Positions 32,400 through 40,900 of a stretch of 50,675 nt of DNA are shown piece by piece. The notes under the pieces are model-generated. The model did not search any database. It worked only from the letters and a program-made list of their open reading frames with translations, and was not told where the DNA came from. Position numbers and translations under genes: made by a program. Source of the stretch: an uncultured Marmoricola sp. (GTDB lineage Bacteria > Actinomycetota > Actinomycetes > Propionibacteriales > Nocardioidaceae). Every line of letters begins with the position of its first letter. Within the stretch, counting starts at the first letter, position 1. The stretch lies in the NCBI GenBank assembly GCA_937868075.1, contig CALMLL010000083.1, positions 1 through 50,675 on the forward strand. Direction: 5' to 3'.

Positions 32400-33641
32400 T
32401 CAGTTCCTTACCGTGATTTGACCGAAGCGAACGTCGATGTCGAGGTAGACGGTGGGTCCACCGGGAGGTCCGACGCTTCGGGTGAGGTGAGGGTGGAGGC
32501 CGGCCGCTGTGGCATCGCCCAGCACGACCTCGCCGGCCACGCGAGCATCGGCACTGACTTGGAAGTTGGCGTCCGGCGGCAGCAGGACGGTGACTTCACC
32601 GGCCCTGCCGGTGATGGCGAGGTGTCGGCCGTCCAGAGCGGCAAGGTCGCTGACCTGGGTCAGGTCGAGGAGGACGGAGCCGGTCTTGAACGTGGTGACC
32701 GCCGGGACCTGTGTCGCCGTGGTTGGGGACAGGGAGATGGTCTGGGGATTGCGGTAGCCGTTCACGCCGCCGGTCAGCCCGATGAACGTCGTCGAGATGA
32801 GGGCGAAGACTCCCAGCAAACCCAGGGCGATCAACCCGCCGGGGCGTCCGATGAAAGCGCCAACGAGCAGAGCGAGGCCGATGAGGGCCAGCGCAACGGC
32901 GGCGTACGCGCCCGGAGCCAGCGCCCGCCCGTTGACGTCGTAGAGGCCCATGATCCCCAGGGCGAACGTGATGAGCGCCAGCGTCGGCCAGAACAGGATC
33001 ATTCCGGTACGTCGCGGTGCGGATGGAGGCGTGTACGCCGGGAGGAATCGGCGGGTGTCTTGCCCCACCGGGCTGCTCGGGTCGGTGTAGGCGGCTTGGC
33101 CGGCGGCGCTATATGTCGCGGTCCCGGCGGGGACGGCTGCAGCGGCACGCATGGCCGGGTCGACGGTCTTGGTGGACCGGCCGCTGATCAGTGCGATCAC
33201 GGCCAGGATGATCAGGATCGGCACCACCCAGCCGGTGGCGTTGTAGCCGACGCTTCCCCAACCGGCGCCGAGGGCGAAGACCGCAGCCATGGCGCCAGCG
33301 GTCAGGAGGAGGGCCTTCTGCAGGTCTGGGCTGGTGTGCAGGGCCGCTCGGGTCTGGCCGTCCTCGGGGACGAGCAGCCAGACGGCGGCGTAGATCAGCA
33401 GGCCGGCACCGCCGAAGAAGGCGAGCACGGCCAGGACGACCCGGATCAGTGTGGGGTCGATGTCGAAGTGACGGCCGATCCCACCGGCGACGCCGGCGAT
33501 CCTCCGGTCGGTGATCGAGCGGCGCAGTTGGGTCAGGTCACGCATCTGGTGAGGAGGTACGCGCGGTCCGGTGGGGGCTGCTGGAGTGTCGGCTGCTGGA
33601 GCCACCGGCGCGCCTTCGGGAGGAGTCTGGTTCTCGGTCAT
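32400..33641 (-). CDS. PspC / LiaF-like membrane protein
   Basis: A 413-residue protein. A Pro/Ala-rich cytosolic start is followed by a PspC domain (about 40-95; RRIAGVAGGIGRHFDIDPTL), several transmembrane helices to about residue 290, and a C-terminal beta-rich domain resembling the LiaF/DUF4097 'toast-rack' fold (GSVLLDLTQVSDLAALDGRH, then VYLDIDVRFGQITV). By analogy with LiaF it may inhibit the sensor kinase encoded divergently. The ATG at 33641 has GAGG nearby, and CAGGCT lies six bases upstream. It heads the minus-strand operon running down to 30211. Confidence 0.85.
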   Translation of the reverse strand: MTENQTPPEGAPVAPAADTPAAPTGPRVPPHQMRDLTQLRRSITDRRIAGVAGGIGRHFDIDPTLIRVVLAVLAFFGGAGLLIYAAVWLLVPEDGQTRAALHTSPDLQKALLLTAGAMAAVFALGAGWGSVGYNATGWVVPILIILAVIALISGRSTKTVDPAMRAAAAVPAGTATYSAAGQAAYTDPSSPVGQDTRRFLPAYTPPSAPRRTGMILFWPTLALITFALGIMGLYDVNGRALAPGAYAAVALALIGLALLVGAFIGRPGGLIALGLLGVFALISTTFIGLTGGVNGYRNPQTISLSPTTATQVPAVTTFKTGSVLLDLTQVSDLAALDGRHLAITGRAGEVTVLLPPDANFQVSADARVAGEVVLGDATAAGLHPHLTRSVGPPGGPTVYLDIDVRFGQITVRN

Positions 33642-33796
33642 GTCCTCAGCCTGCCCAAGGTGGGTGCCCCTGCGGTATCGGGGAGTACCCCGATTTCGAC
33701 CGTACTGACCGCACCGGAAACTCAGGGGTGCCGTGGGGTGACTCAGGGTTTGCCCCGATGGTCTGCCGAGCCTCGGCGTGTGACGATTGGTCCACT
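33642..33796. promoter_or_regulatory. Divergent control region of the PspC/LiaF-like system
   Basis: ATCGGGG-AGTA-CCCCGAT (33677-33694) is a perfect inverted repeat with 7-bp arms. A further half-site CCCCGAT lies at 33753-33759. ACTCAGGG occurs twice (33720-33727, 33741-33748), 21 bp apart. One of these repeats is probably the binding site of the LuxR-type regulator at 35056-35727. Confidence 0.55.
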
Positions 33797-35059
33797 ATGA
33801 CTGCATTGCCGCCACCGGAGCCGTTCGTGCCCCGGCGCGCGAGGAGGGCCTCCACGGGCACGATCCTCGGCGGGGTCGCCTCGGGGGTGGCTCGACACCT
33901 GGGGGTGCCAGACACCTGGATCCGCCTCGGGTTCTTGTTGGCCACGGTCTTCGGCGGGGTCGGCGTCGTTCTGTACGCCGTCTTGTGGATCGTGATGCCC
34001 AGTGAGGAGCGTTTTGCGATCGCGGCGCCCGGCACCGAGGCCGCCACTCGCCAGGGTCGTCGGCCAGGACAAGAGGCCGCCCCTCTGAGCGACAGCGGTT
34101 TCCTCATTGCTGCCGGCACCGTCGGTGTCGGGGTGGCGCTCCTGTTCGGTCAGCTGACCGGCAACAGCACGGTGATCTGGCCGTTGAGCATGCTGGCCGT
34201 CAGCGCGGCGGTGCTCTGGCGCCAAGCCGACGCTGCCCAGCGTGAACGTTGGCTGGACACCTCGGGGCGCATCGGGCCCATGCGGGTGCTGGTGGGATCG
34301 GGCGGGTGGGCTTCCTATGCCCGTCTGTTGGTCGGCTTCTCCTTCCTCGTCGCGGCGGTGGTGATGTTCGCCGTACGCGGCGGGCAGTTGACGCTGGCTC
34401 GTGAGGTCGCCGTAGCCACCATCTTGGCGGTGGCGGGGGTGGCGTTCATGTTGGGACCGTGGCTGTTCCGGCTGAGTTCGGACCTCACCGCCGAGCGTGC
34501 CGAGCGCATCCGTGTCCAAGAGCGGGCCGACGTGGCTGCTCACCTGCATGACTCGGTGCTCCAGACGCTGGCCCTGATCCAGCGTTCGGCACACGACCCG
34601 ACCGCGGTCTCGACCCTGGCCCGGGCCCAGGAGCGCGACTTGCGAACGTGGCTCTATTCGACGTCTCCGACGACCATGAGCAGCCTCGAATCCGGTCTGC
34701 GGTTGGCCGCGGCCGAGGTCGAGGACACCTTCGGGGTGCCGGTCTCGGTGGTCTCGGTGGGATCCTCGGCCTACAACGAGGCGCTGGTCTCGGCCGCCAA
34801 GGAGGCCATGGTCAACGCCGCCAAGCACTCGGGGGCGGGCTCGATCGACCTGTACGCCGAAGCCGACTCCGACGGCGTCGCGGTGTTCGTCCGCGACCGC
34901 GGGCGCGGCTTCGACGCCGCCGACGTGGCGCAGGACCGTCGAGGGATCAGCCATAGCATCACCGACCGGATGGCTCGTCACGGCGGGCGCGCTGAGATCC
35001 GCTCGACGGTGGGGGTCGGCACCGAGGTCCGCCTGACGTTGCCCAAGGAGGAGTCGTGA
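33797..35059 (+). CDS. Sensor histidine kinase with N-terminal PspC domain (NarL-system type)
   Basis: A 420-residue membrane kinase. An N-terminal PspC domain (about 15-70; STGTILGGVASGVARHLGVP) leads into about five or six transmembrane helices to residue 222. The HisKA_3 dimerisation helix has the probable phosphoacceptor H251 in VAAHLHDSVLQTL. The HATPase domain has KEAMVNAAKHSG (N-box) and VRDRGRGFD (G-box). The fused PspC suggests that it directly senses the envelope state. The stop overlaps the regulator's GTG start, forming a classical two-component pair divergent from the PspC/LiaF-like operon. Confidence 0.93.
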   Translation: MTALPPPEPFVPRRARRASTGTILGGVASGVARHLGVPDTWIRLGFLLATVFGGVGVVLYAVLWIVMPSEERFAIAAPGTEAATRQGRRPGQEAAPLSDSGFLIAAGTVGVGVALLFGQLTGNSTVIWPLSMLAVSAAVLWRQADAAQRERWLDTSGRIGPMRVLVGSGGWASYARLLVGFSFLVAAVVMFAVRGGQLTLAREVAVATILAVAGVAFMLGPWLFRLSSDLTAERAERIRVQERADVAAHLHDSVLQTLALIQRSAHDPTAVSTLARAQERDLRTWLYSTSPTTMSSLESGLRLAAAEVEDTFGVPVSVVSVGSSAYNEALVSAAKEAMVNAAKHSGAGSIDLYAEADSDGVAVFVRDRGRGFDAADVAQDRRGISHSITDRMARHGGRAEIRSTVGVGTEVRLTLPKEES

Positions 35060-35727
35060 GCAGCCCAACCAGCACTCCACCGGCCACTCCCGCGATCCGG
35101 GTGGTCATCGTCGATGACCATGCGATGTTCCGGGCCGGAGTGCGTGCCGAGATCGGCGAGGCGGTCGATGTCGTCGGCGAGGCCGCCGACGTCGACGAGG
35201 CAGTGCGTGAGGTGGATCAGCACCGACCCGACGTGGTGCTGCTCGACGTCCACCTTCCCGGTGGTGGAGGCGCCGAGGTGATGCGCCGGGCCTCACCGGC
35301 AACAGCGGCCACGCGCTACCTGGCGTTGAGTGTCAGCGATGCCGCGCAGGATGTGATCGGCACGATCCGTGCTGGAGCGCGTGGCTATGTCACCAAGACC
35401 ATCACTGGGCCCGAACTCATCGCCGCTATCGGGCGGGTCGCATCTGGGGACGCGGTGTTCTCTCCCCGGCTGGCCGGGTTCGTCCTCGACGCCTTCGCCG
35501 GCACCATCGAGGTCGCGGCCGTCGATGAGGACCTCGACCGGCTCAGCACCCGCGAGCGGGAGGTCATGCGCCTGATCGCCCGCGGCTACTCCTACCGGGA
35601 AGTGGCAGGAGAGCTCTTCATCTCGATCAAGACGGTGGAGACCCACATGTCGGCGGTGCTTCGCAAACTGCAGTTGTCCTCGCGCCACGAACTCACTCGC
35701 TGGGCCTCGGACCGTCGTCTGCTCTGA
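35056..35727 (+). CDS. LuxR/NarL-family response regulator
   Basis: A 223-residue regulator with an N-terminal receiver domain (acidic pocket D20-D21, phosphoacceptor D64 in VLLDVHLP, and the conserved Lys in YVTKTI). The C-terminal LuxR helix-turn-helix reads LSTREREVMRLIARGYSYRE, then ISIKTVETHMSAVLRKL. It is the partner of the PspC kinase and likely controls the divergent promoter region at 33642-33796. The GTG start lies in a GTGA overlap with the kinase stop. Confidence 0.95.
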   Translation: MSSPTSTPPATPAIRVVIVDDHAMFRAGVRAEIGEAVDVVGEAADVDEAVREVDQHRPDVVLLDVHLPGGGGAEVMRRASPATAATRYLALSVSDAAQDVIGTIRAGARGYVTKTITGPELIAAIGRVASGDAVFSPRLAGFVLDAFAGTIEVAAVDEDLDRLSTREREVMRLIARGYSYREVAGELFISIKTVETHMSAVLRKLQLSSRHELTRWASDRRLL

Positions 35728-35734
35728 GCACGCC

Positions 35735-36760
35735 TCAGGCGGCGCTCAGCGGCGGTAACAACGCCGCCCATGCGGGCCGCCACGACGGGTCCCGTCCGGC
35801 CATCTCCTTGCTCAGGGCGCCCAAGCTCGGGATCCGGTCCTCCGGACGGGCTGCGAACCAGTCGGGCCAGTGGTCGAAGGCGCGCACCAGTCTCGCCGAT
35901 CGCCCGTTGCTGGTGACCGCGGCAAAAAGCCAGGAACCGGAGTCGTCGGTCTCGTCGCGGCGCAGTTCGGCCAGCACATTGGTCAGCGACAGCGCCTGCG
36001 GACGAGTCAGACCCCGATTGGTGGCCGAGGCATAGAACCCCTTCTGATCGGCGTGGACGGCGAAGCTGAAGGGTTGGTCGTTGGCGTTGACCGACGACCA
36101 GTCGCGCAGCAGGGCGGGCCGCCGCTGAAGACCCCGATCACCGATCTCGTCGGCACCACGCATGTGTGCGCGTACGACGTCGAGCAAGTGCTGCCGGGCC
36201 GCGGTGGAGAGCATCCCGGAGTTGCCCATCGCGGTGGAGTAGGCCAGCGCTGCGGCCCGTGCCTGAGCCGGACCCACCAGTGCCGCCAAGGTTCCAAGGT
36301 CGGGCATCGCCAGCGCCGCCGCCGCGGCTCCGGGACTGGCGTCCGGGAAGAGTGCGCGCAGCCGAGTCGTGACCGCTTCGTCGGTGGCCACTTCCGCCAA
36401 GGCTGCTCGAGCGCCAGTCGGGAGCACATCGGGGACGTGGTTCCATTCCCCGCGCTGGTGCCACAACGCGAAGCGGATGCCGCGTGCCATCAGGGGTTCG
36501 ACATCGACGTCGGAGACCGCCCAGTCCGGGATGGTGTCGACCAGGGTCGCCATCGGCAATGGAGCGGTCTCTCCCTGGCCGACCACGACCAGCCTGTCGC
36601 CAGCGGTGAGCTTCATCGCCACGTCGAAGCCGCGCAGCGACCGGGTCGCGCCGTGGGGGCCGATGGTCACCGCTGAGGTGCCGGTGACCTCCTCGGCAAC
36701 AGCGAGCAAGACCCAGCGCCGCCAGATTCGCGTCGCGCTGCCGCGGGTCACCTGCTCCAC
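35735..36760 (-). CDS. Unrecognised 341-residue protein
   Basis: I do not recognise this protein. It has no signal peptide or transmembrane segment. The N-terminal half is basic then mixed alpha/beta (RIWRRWVLLAVAEEVTG, GDRLVVVGQGETAPLPMATL). The middle is Ala-rich and helical (SPGAAAAALAMPDLGTLAAL). The last 110 residues are richer in aromatics, with FSFAVHADQKGFYAS and LVRAFDHWPDWF. I chose the GTG at 36760 because GACAAT lies 7 bases upstream; an ATG at 36769 is the alternative. It follows nei2 after 65 bases on the same strand and converges with the response-regulator gene. Coding is supported by frame length and codon pattern. Confidence 0.65.
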   Translation of the reverse strand: MEQVTRGSATRIWRRWVLLAVAEEVTGTSAVTIGPHGATRSLRGFDVAMKLTAGDRLVVVGQGETAPLPMATLVDTIPDWAVSDVDVEPLMARGIRFALWHQRGEWNHVPDVLPTGARAALAEVATDEAVTTRLRALFPDASPGAAAAALAMPDLGTLAALVGPAQARAAALAYSTAMGNSGMLSTAARQHLLDVVRAHMRGADEIGDRGLQRRPALLRDWSSVNANDQPFSFAVHADQKGFYASATNRGLTRPQALSLTNVLAELRRDETDDSGSWLFAAVTSNGRSARLVRAFDHWPDWFAARPEDRIPSLGALSKEMAGRDPSWRPAWAALLPPLSAA

Positions 36761-36825
36761 AGGACCCATTGTCGGTGCACAGGAGCCGCCGGACCAGTCG
36801 CCTTCGGAGAAGGTGTGGTGAACGC

Positions 36826-37602
36826 TCAGCCGGTCGCTAGCGGCTGGCACGACGGACACCAATAGGTGCTGCGCGACGGCTCGCCCAATTCCCCACGCAG
36901 GATGCGGGTGCGGCAGCGTCGACACGGTTTCCCGTCGCGTCGATAGACCCACACGCGGCGATCTCGCCGCAGGTCGCCGGTCGTGGACTGCTCGGGCCGC
37001 TCCTTGTTGGCCTCCAGCATCGCCTTCGCTCGGCGTACCAATCGGGGGAGGTCGACCTTGGCGGCCGCTGTGGCCGGATGGACTCCCGACACAAAACACA
37101 ACTCGGCGCGATAGAGGTTGCCGATGCCGGCCAGATTGCGCTGGTCGAGCAGCGCTTCCCCGATCGGTCGCTCCGGCTGAGCACCGAGGCGGCGCACCGC
37201 CTCCTCTTCATCCCAGTCCGGCCCCAAGAGATCGGGGCCGAGGTGACCCACCACGTCGTTCTCGGACTCGGTCGCCACCAACTCCACGAACCCCAGGGCG
37301 AAGCCAACCGCCACCCAGTCAGTGGTGGTGATGACCAGCCTGGCTTCGTGGCTGGGCCGCAGCCACGGCTGCCCCGGTCGGTAGAGATGCCACGAACCCT
37401 CCATCCGCAAGTGCGTGTGAACGGTGATCTGGTCGTCGAACCGGGTCAAGAGATGCTTGCCACGACTGATCGTCGAGGTGATCACACCCGACAGGTCTCG
37501 GGTGGCGAGTTCGGGGACCCGGAAGTCCACGGAGGCGTGGGCACCCGACAACGCCCGGTCCAGAGACCTGGCGGTCCGCCAGACGGTGTCGCCCTCAGGC
37601 AT
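36826..37602 (-). CDS. nei2: Fpg/Nei-family DNA glycosylase / AP lyase (Nei2-like)
   Basis: A 258-residue base-excision-repair enzyme. The mature start PEGDTV places the catalytic proline and the general acid Glu at positions 2-3, of the Nei rather than Fpg type. The helix-two-turns-helix has QRNLAGIGNLYRAE (154-167). The C-terminal zinc finger is C227-x2-C230...C249-x2-C252. It removes oxidised pyrimidines and cuts the abasic site. Its start overlaps the DUF3054 stop by 8 bases, with lhr just upstream. An lhr-nei pairing is also known in mycobacteria. Confidence 0.94.
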   Translation of the reverse strand: MPEGDTVWRTARSLDRALSGAHASVDFRVPELATRDLSGVITSTISRGKHLLTRFDDQITVHTHLRMEGSWHLYRPGQPWLRPSHEARLVITTTDWVAVGFALGFVELVATESENDVVGHLGPDLLGPDWDEEEAVRRLGAQPERPIGEALLDQRNLAGIGNLYRAELCFVSGVHPATAAAKVDLPRLVRRAKAMLEANKERPEQSTTGDLRRDRRVWVYRRDGKPCRRCRTRILRGELGEPSRSTYWCPSCQPLATG

Positions 37603-37960
37603 CAGGGCTCGTACGCCGACGGCGCGATCGCAGGGCGAATGCCCTCGACCCCATGAAGAGCAACCCGAGCACCGTGGTCGCCACGACGACGAAGGAGACC
37701 GCGACCCCTTGGGCAGTGAGTGCGCGCAGTGCCATGCCGACGACCACTGTCGTCACCGTGACCGCCAACCCGGAGCGCAGAGAGGCCGGGCCGGCGCGGA
37801 GCACGATCAACCAGGCAAGGCCCAGACCCGCGAGGAACGGCCACGCCGTGTGTGACCAGGCGGCGAGGGTGAGTGACTCCCGGTGAGCCAGGCGCCCCAC
37901 TCCGGCGAAGACCACGACCGAGGTGACATCGAGGAGGAGTTGACGGCGCATAGAACTCAT
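37595..37960 (-). CDS. DUF3054 membrane protein
   Basis: A 121-residue protein with four predicted transmembrane helices. It begins MRRQLLLDVTSVVVFAGVGR after a short lead and contains HTAWPFLAGLGLAWLIV. This matches the DUF3054 family, which has no known function. The ATG at 37960 lies 4 bases after the lhr stop; an alternative ATG is at 37951. It is sandwiched between two DNA-repair genes and overlaps nei2 by 8 bases, so it is surely co-transcribed with them. Whether it has any repair role is unknown. Confidence 0.88.
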   Translation of the reverse strand: MSSMRRQLLLDVTSVVVFAGVGRLAHRESLTLAAWSHTAWPFLAGLGLAWLIVLRAGPASLRSGLAVTVTTVVVGMALRALTAQGVAVSFVVVATTVLGLLFMGSRAFALRSRRRRTSPDA

Positions 37961-37964
37961 CGTC

Positions 37965-40900
37965 TCAGGCCCGAAGTCGGAGCCCACGAGGGTTGGCCAC
38001 GAAGCCGGCGGCCTCCATGGCGGCTCGCAGGGCGACCTCTCGAGGGCCGTTTCCGAGAAGCGCCTCGCCATCGGCGGTCTCGACGCTGAGTTTGCCCAGG
38101 GCGCCGGCACGCACTGCCGTGGCCAGGGCCCCGAAGGCCACTTCGAAGCGGTCGGGTGCCCCGAAGGTCAAGATCGTGCGTCCCCCGCGTTCGACGTAGA
38201 TGGCCAACGATCCCTCGACCAGCACCACCATGGCACCGGCTTTGCGCCCGGGCCGGTGACCGCCCCCGGAGTCGGGCCAGGGGAGTGCGGCGCCGAAGGG
38301 GTTGGCGGAGTCGGTCGCGGCCAAGGCCAGCGCCATGGGTTCCTGACCGGGACGTTCCTCTGGAGTGCTGGCCCGCAACCGATCGACGGCTCCTGCGGTG
38401 CCGAACTGGGCGGCACCGAGCCCGGCCACGAAGTAGCCCCGACGGCACCGTCCGGCTTCCTCCAAGGCGGAGAGCACTTTGTAGACGGCGGCGAATCCAC
38501 CGGGCACACGCTCGCTCGCGACCGCACCCCGGGTCACGATCCCGTGGCGATCGAGCAACGTTTGGGCCAGTGCGTGGGCGCGTTTGGTCGGGTCGGGCTC
38601 GACCGTGGGCAGCAAGAACCAGCGACCAGCAGTGTCCGGAGGCCCTGACCTCGTGGGAAGGGCTGGTCGGCCCGGTCGCCGGGAGCGCACCCGCGCGGCG
38701 GGCGGGCGGGACCGATGAGCGCCGCGAGCCGAGACCCGGAGCCTCAGGGGGGCGAGGGTGTCGTTGCCGATGCGCCCGGACCAGGCCAGATCCCACAGCA
38801 CCGCGCTGAGTGCAGCATCGTCGCTGGCACCGATCGCGTCGGAGAGTCCGCGGAAGAAGTAGGCACCGCCGCCGGCCAGGGCCGACAGCACGGCCTCATG
38901 CTCGGCGCTGAGGTCGAGCGGACCGGGCTCGGGCAGGGTCAGCGGCGCGGAATCGGCCAGATGGAGCGACACCCAGCCGTCGTTGCCCGGCAGCGCCCCA
39001 TGGCCGGCCCACAGAACCTCGCCAGTGGCGGTGAGTTGGTCCAGGAGTGCCGGGGCGTAGTCGCGGACCCGGGCCGGCAGGACCAGCGTCTCCAAGGCGC
39101 TCGCCGGGACCGGCGCTCCGGCCAGTTGCTCGATCGCGGCCACGACTCCGTCGAGCCCGCGCAGACGCCCGCCGACCTGCTGCCATGTCGGCAGGAAACG
39201 CCCCAGAGTGTCCGGCTCGACGGGTTCCACCTCGTGGCGAAGTTTGGCCAGTGATCGTCGACGGAGCGTGCGAAGGACGCCAGGGTCGCACCACTCAAGG
39301 CCGGTGCCGGCGGGGCGGAACTCTCCTTCGACGAGACGGCCGGCGACCACCAGACGGGCCAGCGTCGAGGCAGCGACCGCCGCGCCCAAGCCGAGTCTGG
39401 AGGCAACGTCGGCGGTGGTGAACGGCCCATGCGTGCGCGCGAACCGACCGATGAGGTCCCCCAGGGGGTCTGCCACTGGCTCGGTGAACACGTCGGCGGT
39501 CCCGGCCGGAACCGGAACGCCCAGTCCATCGCGCAGGCGGGCGACATCTTCGACCGCGGACCAGCGTTCCTCCCCACCAATGCGGACCAGCACGATGCGA
39601 CGATCCAGGTCGGTCAGCCAGGTCGGTTGAAAGTCGACGGCTCGTTCGGCGATCTCGGCCTCGCTGAGGGGGCCAAGCAGGCGGAGCAGATCGGCGACCC
39701 CTTCGGCGTCACGGGCACGACGAGAGGGGGTGAGGCGCTGGAGTTCGAGTTCGAGTTCGGCCAACACCTCGAGGTCGAGGAGTTCGCGTAGCTCGGCACG
39801 TCCGAGCAGCTCGGCCAGCAACCCCTGGTCGAGGCTCAGCGCAGCCGCTCGACGCTCGGCCAGAGGGGAGTCGCCTTCGTACATGAACGCGGCGACGTAA
39901 CCGAACAACAGGTTGCGGGCGAACGGGCTCGGCGCAGTCGTGGTGACGTCGACGACCTGAATCTCGCGACGGTCGATGCGGGTCAACACCTGCACCAGCG
40001 CGGGCACGTCATAGACGTCTTGGAGGACCTCGCGGACCGCCTCCAAGACGATGGGGAAACTGGGATATCGGGCGGCCACCTCGAGTAGTTGCGCGCTGCG
40101 TTGGCGCTGCTGCCACAGCGGTGCCCGGCGTCCGGGATCGCGACGCGGCAACAGCAGGGCCCTGGCCGCGCATTCGCGGAACCGCGACGCGAACAGGGCA
40201 CTGCCCCCGACTTCGGTGGTGACTAGTGACTCGATCTCGTCGGGTTCGAAGACGATGAGTTCAGCGCCGGGCGGGTCCTGGTCGGTCTCGGGGATGCGCA
40301 GCACGATGCCGTCGTCGGCCGCCATCGCCTGGGCTTCGAGCCCATAGCGTTCGCGTAGCCGCGCGTTGAGCGCCAGCGCCCAGGGGGCGTGCACCCCCAT
40401 GCCGTACGGCGAATGCACCACGATGCGCCAGTCGCCCAACTCGTCGTGGAAGCGCTCGACGACCAGACGGCGGTCGTCGGGAACCACCGTGGTGGCTGCC
40501 TTCTGTTCGGTGAGCAGCGAGACCATGTTGTCGGCCGCCCACTCGTCCAGACCGGCCGCCGCTGCACGCTGCTTGGCATCAGTCGGCGTCGCGGCCGCCA
40601 ACTCGCGGGTGAACGCGCCGACGGCCTCTCCAAGTTCGGCTGGGCGGCCCAAAGAGTCGCCGGTCCAGAAGGGCAGCCGCCCTGGTTGGCCGGGGGCTGG
40701 ACTGACCAGGACGCGGTCGTGAGTGATGTCCTCGATGCGCCAACTCGTGGTCCCGAGCGTGAAGACGTCCCCCACCCGCGACTCATAGACCATCTCCTCG
40801 TCGAGTTCGCCTACGCGCGCGCCGGTCGTCTGTCCACCCACGAGGAACACCCCGAAGAGACCCCGATCCGGAATCGTGCCACCGCTGGTCACCGCCAACC

